From NCBI GenBank assembly GCA_964428955.1, contig CAYSAD010000007.1, positions 1 to 28,223 on the forward strand: a stretch of 28,223 nt of DNA, read 5' to 3'. The stretch's first letter is position 1; each line of letters opens with the position of its first letter. The notes under the pieces are model-generated. The model did no database searches. It had not been told where the DNA came from and saw only the letters and a program-made list of their open reading frames with translations. Positions 22,156 to 28,223 of this stretch are shown in pieces. This stretch comes from CAYSAD01 sp964428955. Its GTDB lineage: Bacteria; Patescibacteriota; Saccharimonadia; Saccharimonadales; Saccharimonadaceae. A program made the translations under genes and the position numbers.

Positions 22156-23691
22156 CACGCCATTCGTCCAACCAAAGCCATCCTGTAGTGGATATTCCCC
22201 ACCACCGCCCAGTTGTTTCGTCTGGACATTATACTTCTCGACCAACTTCCGTTTATCGGCAAAGACTCTCAGGTTCGTTTTCATCCAGCGACGCTTAATC
22301 TCCTCGGCCAAATGATGATAGCCGTAATTGCGTAAACCTTGAATCACGACATAATGCAGCGGCGCCCAGCCGTTCGGGGCGTCCCACTGTTGGCCAGTAT
22401 CAACCAAGCTGGTTACCAAGCCCCCTGGTTTAAGGAAATCGGCCTCCAGCTTCGTCGCAACTGCGCGAGCCTGGTGAGTCGTAGCAATTTTCATATAAAG
22501 CGGAAAGACGCCAGCTAGCGTTAACTTACCGGTTCGCTTTCGATGGTGAAAATTATAGTCGCCAAAAAATTGCTGTTTCGGATACCAGCAATAATTGATG
22601 ATGGTCTTGGCACGCCGTTCGGCAGCCGTTCGGAATCGCCGAGCCAGCAGCGGCTGCAGCGCCAGTTGATAACTTTCGGCAATCGTCATTTCCAGGTCAT
22701 ACAATAAACAGTTCAAGTCAACAGGGATGATATCGGCAGTATGAATGGTGCGGATATCTTTGCCATCACGAAACCAGCGCGAGCTAAAATCCCAACCCGA
22801 CTCTGCAGCGGCTCTAAGATGTAAAAATAGTCGATCACTCTGACGCTTAGTAGCCTCAGCTGCCGTCTCGGTGTCCTGCATTAGCGACTCGGGCCGCGGC
22901 GTGGTCTTGTTGTCATAGTACCGATTAAGCAGCATGCCGTTCGGCATTTCAGCCACTCTTGCGTAGGCTTTATGTTCTTGTTTGGCAAGTTTGGCGCGGC
23001 CTTTCATCCAGAATCGATATTCGATTAACATATAAGGTAGATACTCCAACAATACACCCCGCCCCTTGTGACGTGCCAGCAATTTGACCATTTGTGCGAA
23101 AAACGGTGGCTGCGAACGACTCAGAAAATATGTCCGATTGGCCGTTGGAATAAAACCGAATTTGCGAATCATGTAAGCGCAATTCTTAACCATACCCTCG
23201 ACCAAATCCCAGCGTTCATCGGCGGCAAGACCTAGCATGATGAAATAACTATCCCAATAAAACTGTTCTTTGAAGCGGCCACCTGGAACAACGTAAGCGT
23301 ATGGCAAGGCTATCAGTGAACCACGATCACGCCGATTGCGTCGTTCCAGCTCATTCCATAGCTGTGCGATGTGTTCGTTTACGCTGATATTCGGGTCGGG
23401 CTTGTAGGTTGTTTCCTTGTCACCAAAGGCATAGAAATGCCGTGACACAAAATCACGCAAATCAAACGCCGGATCTAGTTTCTCCAGCAAGTATTCCTGC
23501 TGGATCAGTCGCATCCGGCGGCGCGGAACCAAATCGGCGAACGTCTTACCGTCATCGTACACCTGACCTTTTTGCACATCATGAAACAAATCACCGAGCG
23601 CTTCATCGGGACTTTTTTGCGGACGGATGAAGCCGCCGGTAGCGTTAACGAACGTTGACTTTAATTTGTCTGTCGGTGTTGTTTTATCCAT
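22132..23691 (-). CDS. Trehalase (GH37)
   Basis: Hydrolyses alpha,alpha-trehalose to two glucose molecules. 519 residues from the ATG at 23691. Both trehalase signatures are present: PGGRFKEQFYWDSY (136-149) and QWDAPNGWAP (435-444). The catalytic acid is Asp301 in ESGWDFSSRW and the base Glu499 in GGGGEYPLQDGFGWTNG. No signal peptide, so likely cytoplasmic, like TreF, rather than periplasmic TreA. The upstream Met at 23736 lies before the TATACT box (23708-23713) and is rejected; the leader is then about 10 nt, without a Shine-Dalgarno sequence. Together with the glucosidase and GT4 genes it forms a small carbohydrate cluster. Confidence 0.95.
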   Translation of the reverse strand: MDKTTPTDKLKSTFVNATGGFIRPQKSPDEALGDLFHDVQKGQVYDDGKTFADLVPRRRMRLIQQEYLLEKLDPAFDLRDFVSRHFYAFGDKETTYKPDPNISVNEHIAQLWNELERRNRRDRGSLIALPYAYVVPGGRFKEQFYWDSYFIMLGLAADERWDLVEGMVKNCAYMIRKFGFIPTANRTYFLSRSQPPFFAQMVKLLARHKGRGVLLEYLPYMLIEYRFWMKGRAKLAKQEHKAYARVAEMPNGMLLNRYYDNKTTPRPESLMQDTETAAEATKRQSDRLFLHLRAAAESGWDFSSRWFRDGKDIRTIHTADIIPVDLNCLLYDLEMTIAESYQLALQPLLARRFRTAAERRAKTIINYCWYPKQQFFGDYNFHHRKRTGKLTLAGVFPLYMKIATTHQARAVATKLEADFLKPGGLVTSLVDTGQQWDAPNGWAPLHYVVIQGLRNYGYHHLAEEIKRRWMKTNLRVFADKRKLVEKYNVQTKQLGGGGEYPLQDGFGWTNGVLAVLLAE

Positions 23692-23743
23692 AGTGTTTGT
23701 GTTTATCAGTATAGAGCCGAGTGGAAGGCCTAGCAAGCTATAT

Positions 23744-24514
23744 CTAACCGATGATATATCGAGCAGCGTGTATAGAAAGCGCGACTACTACCACGCCAAT
23801 CATCAGCACCAAGGTCTGTAGGTTAGCCATGCGACGACTGGGCATGGCATGGATGGTCGGAATGATATCACTGGCGGCGATGTAAATAAAGAAACCAGCC
23901 GTCGTACCAAGTAGGAAAGTTTGTGGTATATGCAACGCATCACCAAAGCCATAGACAAGCACCGCGCCGATAATCGTCACGAGTGCGATCATGATGTTGA
24001 TCATAAGTACCCGCCCCCTGCGCATATTCTTGGCGAGCAGCAAGCCGAAGTCACCGATTTCCTGTGGAATCTCATGAGCGGCGATAGCCAGCGTCGTAAC
24101 GACACCAGTCGCCGGGCTAGCTAAGAAGGCTGCGCCGATCGCTAGACCGTCGATAAAATTATGAATCGTATCACCGATCACAATAAGGCTGCTATTGCGC
24201 CGACCAAAAACGTGCTCGGATTTATTCTCCTCGTGGTGATGATGAAACCAACTGAGACTACGCTCCAACACGAAGAAAAACAAGAAACCGACCAACGTCC
24301 AGGTAAGCGCACTGCCATTATCAGGGGAACTATCAAGCGCCTCAGGTAAAAGATCAAAGAAAGCCGCCGCCAGTAAAGCTCCGGCTGCGAATGGTACTGA
24401 GTAGGTCTGAAGTTTCTTTACGCCGAATTTACCATACAGTAAATATAAACCGCCAATCAGCGAGACGACGCTGCCGACAGTAGCGGCAGCAATTAGGAGA
24501 ATCCAATCATTCAT
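23744..24514 (-). CDS. ZIP family metal transporter
   Basis: A 256-residue membrane protein importing divalent metals (zinc, possibly iron or manganese) into the cytoplasm. About eight helices; a His-rich cytoplasmic loop (WFHHHHEENKSEH, about 89-101) precedes helix 4 HNFIDGLAIGAAF (about 117-129) and helix 5 HEIPQEIGDFGLLL, the paired His/Asn/Asp/Glu motifs of the binuclear transport site. The C-terminal helices (FFIYIAASDIIPTIHAM) are typical. It follows typA by 17 bp but has its own leaderless-type -10 box. Confidence 0.94.
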   Translation of the reverse strand: MNDWILLIAAATVGSVVSLIGGLYLLYGKFGVKKLQTYSVPFAAGALLAAAFFDLLPEALDSSPDNGSALTWTLVGFLFFFVLERSLSWFHHHHEENKSEHVFGRRNSSLIVIGDTIHNFIDGLAIGAAFLASPATGVVTTLAIAAHEIPQEIGDFGLLLAKNMRRGRVLMINIMIALVTIIGAVLVYGFGDALHIPQTFLLGTTAGFFIYIAASDIIPTIHAMPSRRMANLQTLVLMIGVVVVALSIHAARYIIG

Positions 24515-24520
24515 ATAATC

Positions 24521-24526
24521 AGTCTA
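24521..24526 (-). promoter_or_regulatory. -10 box for the ZIP transporter gene, leaderless
   Basis: TAGACT on the minus strand, 6 nt before the ATG at 24514, squeezed into the 17-bp gap after typA. A weaker hexamer than the others; read-through from typA remains possible. Confidence 0.5.
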
Positions 24527-24531
24527 GCAAA

Positions 24532-26355
24532 TTATTGCTTAGCGGCGCGTTTTCGTTGGTTCGGATCGAGATGACGCTTGCGCAGGCGCAATGATTTCGG
24601 CGTCACTTCCAGTAGTTCGTCGTCCTCGATAAAATCGATACACTGTTCGAGAGAAAGGTCAGTAAACGGCGTCAGCTGTACCGTGCCGTCGCTCGATGAG
24701 CTACGCATGTTAGTCAGGTGTTTTGCCTTACAGACGTTAATTTCCAAGTCATCGTTTCGCTGGTACAAGCCGACAATCATGCCTTGGTAGACGGTTGTGC
24801 CCGGGCCAACATACAGATCGCCGCGTGATTCAGCCATTTCTAGTGCGTACGGTGTCGTGACGCCAGCTTCGGTGGCAATCAGCGCGCCGTTACGGGTTTT
24901 TTGCAGCTTGGCACCCATCTTTTCGTAACCGTGCGGTAGACTGTTCATAATGACCGTACCCTTGGTAGCCGTCAATAGCAGGTTACGCAGACCAATAAGT
25001 GCTCGTGTCGGCAAAATATACTCAGTACGCGTCGTACCACTACTGGTCTGCTCTTGCTTGACCATTGCCGCTCGACGAGTACCGAGTTCTTGACTAACTG
25101 CACCTAAGAATTCCGGTGCGACTTCGATAAGCAGTTCTTCGATCGGCTCTTTAGTGATGCCATCTTCTTCGATAGTGACGACTTGCGGTCGACCAACTTC
25201 AAATTCGAAACCTTCACGGCGCAAGGTTTCAATCAAAACCGAAAGATGCAGTTCGCCGCGACCACTGACTACAAAGCCAATGCCGTCGTCGCGCACTTTG
25301 AGAGACACGTTGGTTTCAAGCTCTTGCTTCAAGCGATCACCGATTTGACGGCTAGTGTTGAATTCGCCTTCTTTGCCCTTCATCGGACTGGTGTTCGGGC
25401 CAAGATACATACTGAGTGTCGGTGCTTCGATATCAATCAGCGGCAGAGCTTCAGGATTTTCTTTGTCAGTAATCGTTTCGCCGATATGCGCAGTGGCGAT
25501 ACCGGTCAGTGCCACGATATCACCGGCAATGGCGTCATCAACTTCTTCGCGGTTTAGGCCCCGATAACCGAACAGTTTATCGATTTTACCTGGAATAATC
25601 TCACCATCACGTTTGATAAGAGCGATCGGTTGGTTCTTGCGGGCTGAACCACGTGAAATACGCCCAATAGCGTATTTACCCAGAAACGAATCGTACTGCA
25701 ATGAGGTGACAAGCAATTGTAGGCTACCTTCGGTGTCAACCGTCGGCGCTGGAATATCGTGGATGATGGCATCGAAAATCGGCGCCAGATCAACGTGTTC
25801 AGCCGGATTTTCCGGCATTTGCTTCCAAGCCTTGCCTTCCCGGCCAATCGCGAAATAAACCGGATAATGCAATTGACTATCGTCGACCGCCAACTCAAGG
25901 AAAAGGTCAGAAATCTCGTCAACTACTTCGTCGATTCGACGCGACGGTTTATCGATTTTATTGATGATAACCACTGGCTTCAGACCAAGCTCCAGGGCTT
26001 TGCTCAGTACGAATTTCGTCTGAGGCATCGGACCTTCCTGAGCGTCAACGATCAACAATACGCCATCAGCCATATTAAGCGTCCGCTCCACTTCGCCGGA
26101 GAAATCGGCGTGGCCCGGCGTGTCAATAATATTGATTTTGTAATCATCGTGATAAATCGACGTTTGTTTGGCCGTGATAGTAATGCCGCGTTCATGCTCC
26201 TGATCGCCACTGTCCATGATGAGATCTTGACTCATCTCAGCTTGATTCTCGCGAAACGTATTGCTTTGCTTCAACAAACCGTCCACTAAGGTGGTTTTGC
26301 CGTGGTCAACGTGCGCGATAATCGCCACGTTGCGAATAAATTTTGGGTCTTTCAT
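24532..26355 (-). CDS. typA: Ribosome-associated GTPase TypA/BipA
   Basis: Translational GTPase that binds the 70S ribosome and supports ribosome assembly and growth under stress, notably cold. Full length at 607 residues. G1 AHVDHGKTT (14-22), G2 RGITITAK, G3 DTPGHADF, G4 NKIDKPSRR; EF-G-like domains II, III and V follow, and the TypA-specific C-terminal domain contains ESRGDLYVGPGTTVYQGMIV and ENDLEINVCKAK-like sequence ending RKRHLDPNQRKRAAK. It has its own strong promoter and a leader with a hairpin (26365-26379). Confidence 0.97.
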   Translation of the reverse strand: MKDPKFIRNVAIIAHVDHGKTTLVDGLLKQSNTFRENQAEMSQDLIMDSGDQEHERGITITAKQTSIYHDDYKINIIDTPGHADFSGEVERTLNMADGVLLIVDAQEGPMPQTKFVLSKALELGLKPVVIINKIDKPSRRIDEVVDEISDLFLELAVDDSQLHYPVYFAIGREGKAWKQMPENPAEHVDLAPIFDAIIHDIPAPTVDTEGSLQLLVTSLQYDSFLGKYAIGRISRGSARKNQPIALIKRDGEIIPGKIDKLFGYRGLNREEVDDAIAGDIVALTGIATAHIGETITDKENPEALPLIDIEAPTLSMYLGPNTSPMKGKEGEFNTSRQIGDRLKQELETNVSLKVRDDGIGFVVSGRGELHLSVLIETLRREGFEFEVGRPQVVTIEEDGITKEPIEELLIEVAPEFLGAVSQELGTRRAAMVKQEQTSSGTTRTEYILPTRALIGLRNLLLTATKGTVIMNSLPHGYEKMGAKLQKTRNGALIATEAGVTTPYALEMAESRGDLYVGPGTTVYQGMIVGLYQRNDDLEINVCKAKHLTNMRSSSSDGTVQLTPFTDLSLEQCIDFIEDDELLEVTPKSLRLRKRHLDPNQRKRAAKQ

Positions 26356-26364
26356 AAAAATATA

Positions 26365-26379
26365 CCCTTACTCTAAGGG
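26365..26379 (-). promoter_or_regulatory. Hairpin in the typA leader covering the possible Shine-Dalgarno sequence
   Basis: On the minus strand CCCTTA GAG TAAGGG forms a 6-bp hairpin 9 nt before the ATG. Its 3' arm (TAAGGG) is the only Shine-Dalgarno-like sequence before typA, so folding would hide it. Confidence 0.45.
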
Positions 26380-26393
26380 CCCCTCTTGTCGTG

Positions 26394-26423
26394 ATTATAG
26401 CATAAATCATTTACTTTTGTCAG
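26394..26423 (-). promoter_or_regulatory. Promoter of typA
   Basis: CTGACA (26418-26423), 18-bp spacer, TATAAT (26394-26399) preceded by TGC (extended -10) on the minus strand. Leader length about 32 nt. Confidence 0.8.
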
Positions 26424-26505
26424 CTCCACCACCGTAGAGCACGTCTCGCACTTGAACTTTCGAGTAAAGTTTTGTTTACTAGAGCTATAAGCATAAGGGG
26501 GAAAC

Positions 26506-26949
26506 GTGAAAACAAAGAACTCGCAAGCAGGCGACGCACATGCGATTATCATCGGACTTATCGTCATCGTTATCATCGGCGCGCTCGGTTTCGTAGCCTG
26601 GAAACAATTCAACAAAAACGACGCAGCTACACCAAAAGCAACTACTGGTGACAGTAAGCACCCTGACGCCACTACGACCGAACATAAAACGCCGGCATTT
26701 GACCTGAGCTTTAAGACTCCATTTAAGACAGATAACCAAGGTGATTGTCATTTATCTATGTCAGACAAAACTGGTAAAGAGGTCTTAACGCAAGATAACT
26801 CGACCAAAGACAAGAAAGGCGAAACTGGCTGCGAAGAATGGAAACTTTATACCGCCAAACTACCGCGAGGCGATTACAAGGTAACAGTTACTTTCGATGA
26901 CGGTCACCACAATAAGCTAACCAGCACCTCTACGATACCCCTCAAATAA
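26506..26949 (+). CDS. Small membrane-anchored exterior protein
   Basis: No family recognised. 147 residues starting at GTG with AGGGGG about 4 nt upstream and a TATAAG box before it. The N-terminus (MKTKNSQAGDAHA) leads to one helix (about 14-32, IIIGLIVIVIIGALGFVAW). A low-complexity Thr/Lys linker (40-60) and an exterior beta-rich domain follow, with two Cys (GDCHLS, TGCEEW) probably disulfide-bonded and strands ending in YKVTVTFDDGHHNKLTSTS. The helix-plus-linker layout looks like a generic surface anchor. It is divergent from typA and followed by a strong terminator. Confidence 0.8.
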   Translation: MKTKNSQAGDAHAIIIGLIVIVIIGALGFVAWKQFNKNDAATPKATTGDSKHPDATTTEHKTPAFDLSFKTPFKTDNQGDCHLSMSDKTGKEVLTQDNSTKDKKGETGCEEWKLYTAKLPRGDYKVTVTFDDGHHNKLTSTSTIPLK

Positions 26950-26963
26950 AAACTTCTCCTTAG

Positions 26964-26993
26964 AAATAACGCGACCGATTGGTCGCGTTATTT
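26964..26993. terminator. Bidirectional terminator between convergent surface-protein genes
   Basis: 13-bp perfect stem AAATAACGCGACC (26964-26976) / GGTCGCGTTATTT (26981-26993), loop GATT, T-rich on the plus strand. It serves the gene ending at 26949 and, in reverse, the gene ending at 27010. Confidence 0.85.
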
Positions 26994-27009
26994 TAGTTTA
27001 GAGCGATTT

Positions 27010-28223
27010 CTATGAATGTGTCAGGCTGAAGTTATCAATACCTGAACCACTCTTAGTGGTTACTGCTCGACCGATACCATGCTTGGTCTCGGTAGCGTTG
27101 AAGCTGTCACTGACCGTAGTGAGCGAGCTGCCTGAGGTGGTATTATAGACGCTTATCGTATTGCCATTAGCCACGACGCGGGCCAGGCTTGGTTGCGAAG
27201 TGCTATCACCCTGTGCCCAGACCTGACTGACAGTACCACCAACCATCTTTTCAAGTACGAGACCATAGTATGTAGTATACGTCGTATGTGCGACTGATTG
27301 GTAGCCAGTATTAGCGACACTCGTCTGGTTTATCGTACGGGTATAATCTTGAATCTGGAAGCCATGAGTACAGGGGTTATCACCACAGCCGTAGTCATTT
27401 GTTTTGCCCGAGCTACAGCCGCCCGAACCGACACCGTTATGAACTGACATGAGCGTGTCATAGCCGTTCTGTGGATAGCTATAGAAAGTGCCGGTCGCCG
27501 GATAATAATCGGCAGTTTCACAGAAAGAGCCGGCATAGGCCCATGAGCTTGGCGTGTACGAATAGGTATAGTAGGTGTATGGCTCAGTCGTGTAGTAGGT
27601 CGATGACTGGGTATTTGTCTGCTCACGTACCCGCCACCAGTTAGTACTGTCTTTGACACGAAAATATAGAGCATCATCTGGATTGAGGTCTACCTTGATA
27701 TCAACATTCGCCGTTGCCGCATCAACCACAGCGACAGGGCTCGTCGATGGGCTATTTACCGACAGGGCCGCCTGTGTCCCATTCGTTTTCCATGTACCAG
27801 TTAGTGCCTGCCATGGCAGGTTACCAACGGAGGTGTTGCCGAGAGTAGCACTTGTTCGGTTGAAGTCATCGGCAATCGATGACGGAACGGCTGGTGAGCT
27901 GGTCGTCGCTTGAGCTGTTCCCTCGCTGGTCACACCACCGGTGCCGTTTGCGGTGACACTGATGCGGTAGAGGGTACTTGCAGTAAGGCCGGTAATAGTA
28001 CACGGAGAGGTGGTACAGCTACTGGTTGCGGTCGGTGAGGCAGTACCATACTTCAGGACGTAGCCGATAGCACCAGAGACACTGTTCCAGGATACATTGA
28101 TAGAAGATTCGGATGCAGCGGTCGCGGTGACGGTTGGAGCGGCCAGGGTATCGCCATCGCCGTCAGGAGCTTCGCCCCCATCACACGTCCCCTCGACCGG
28201 ATCACTGCCAGTGGTTGGATTGT
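27010..28223 (-). CDS. Large surface protein with FN3 and LamG-like domains, C-terminal part
   Basis: The frame stays open from the right edge of the window to TAG at 27010, so this is the 3' part of a longer gene; an internal GTG at 27933 is not a start. The first visible residues are an Asp/Gly-rich linker (NPTTGSDPVEGTCDGGEAPD). A fibronectin type III domain follows (APTVTATAASESSINVSWNS, then GYVLKYGT and LTASTLYRISVTANG), then a LamG/jelly-roll-like domain beginning SIADDFNRTSATLGNTSVG and ending HGIGRAVT...GIDNFSLTHS. Inside the latter a Tyr-rich segment and a Cys-rich loop (GGCSSGK, YGCGDNPCTHG) are inserted. Probably a secreted adhesion or cell-contact protein; no anchor or sorting motif at the C-terminus. 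Confidence 0.88.
   Translation of the reverse strand, partial: NPTTGSDPVEGTCDGGEAPDGDGDTLAAPTVTATAASESSINVSWNSVSGAIGYVLKYGTASPTATSSCTTSPCTITGLTASTLYRISVTANGTGGVTSEGTAQATTSSPAVPSSIADDFNRTSATLGNTSVGNLPWQALTGTWKTNGTQAALSVNSPSTSPVAVVDAATANVDIKVDLNPDDALYFRVKDSTNWWRVREQTNTQSSTYYTTEPYTYYTYSYTPSSWAYAGSFCETADYYPATGTFYSYPQNGYDTLMSVHNGVGSGGCSSGKTNDYGCGDNPCTHGFQIQDYTRTINQTSVANTGYQSVAHTTYTTYYGLVLEKMVGGTVSQVWAQGDSTSQPSLARVVANGNTISVYNTTSGSSLTTVSDSFNATETKHGIGRAVTTKSGSGIDNFSLTHS

Noticed and set aside
27931..27933. GTG at 27933 as the start of the FN3/LamG protein
   Set aside because: The same frame is open to the window edge and encodes a recognisable FN3 domain before this codon.
1..28223. UGA recoded as glycine, as in Gracilibacteria/SR1
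   Set aside because: TGA serves as the terminal stop of nusB, NUDIX, DUF2200 and leuS at the expected protein ends, and no in-frame TGA interrupts a conserved protein.
1..28223. CRISPR array, transposase, integrase or phage genes
   Set aside because: No regularly spaced repeats and no protein with such motifs were seen on either strand.

Overview
The window looks like chromosomal DNA of a Candidate Phyla Radiation (Patescibacteria) bacterium, most likely a Saccharibacteria (TM7) relative. The grounds are protein character (type IV pilin-like and proline-rich single-pass surface proteins, divergent peptidoglycan ligases), mid-range GC by eye, very tight packing and small families. TGA is used as a normal stop (for example in the ATGA overlaps at 866-869 and 8697-8700), which argues against the UGA=Gly lineages (Gracilibacteria, SR1/Absconditabacteria). 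The lineage is an inference; no 16S rRNA gene is present.

Left block (1-7548, all minus strand): the N-terminus of a type IV pilin-like protein, then a housekeeping operon transcribed rpmF - nusB - NUDIX hydrolase - rnc from a consensus promoter inside the end of leuS, then leuS, a large single-pass surface protein, and a MurF-like ligase that lacks the usual UDP-binding domain.

Middle block (7603-14946): a patch of small stand-alone accessory genes on both strands. It holds a DUF1905/OmdA protein, a membrane protein coupled to a DUF2200 protein, a 55-residue membrane peptide with a long structured leader, an alpha/beta hydrolase, a single-repeat TMEM175-type channel, a Pr6Pr-type membrane protein, a DUF1697 protein, a 14-helix DHA2 efflux pump, a pterin carbinolamine dehydratase and a RibD_C/DHFR-like reductase. 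The C-terminal remnant of a second RibD_C reductase survives at 10866-10991.

Right block (15049-28223): tRNA-Gly(GCC) and tRNA-Phe(GAA), both with encoded CCA, flank a secreted-domain membrane protein. They are followed by a slipin, D-Ala-D-Ala ligase (ddl), rarA, a carbohydrate group (GT4 glycosyltransferase, debranching-enzyme-like glucosidase, GH37 trehalase), a ZIP metal transporter, typA, a small anchored protein, and the C-terminal part of a large FN3/LamG-like surface protein running off the right edge.

The most striking global feature is promoter architecture. At least ten genes have a good -10 hexamer ending only 6-8 nt before the start codon, so their mRNAs should be leaderless or nearly so. 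Housekeeping operons (rpmF, slipin, typA) have real leaders with Shine-Dalgarno sequences. The main candidates for something undescribed are this mixed initiation mode, the structured leader at about 9079-9190, the domain-less MurF variant and the 543-residue surface protein with a pilin-like tail.
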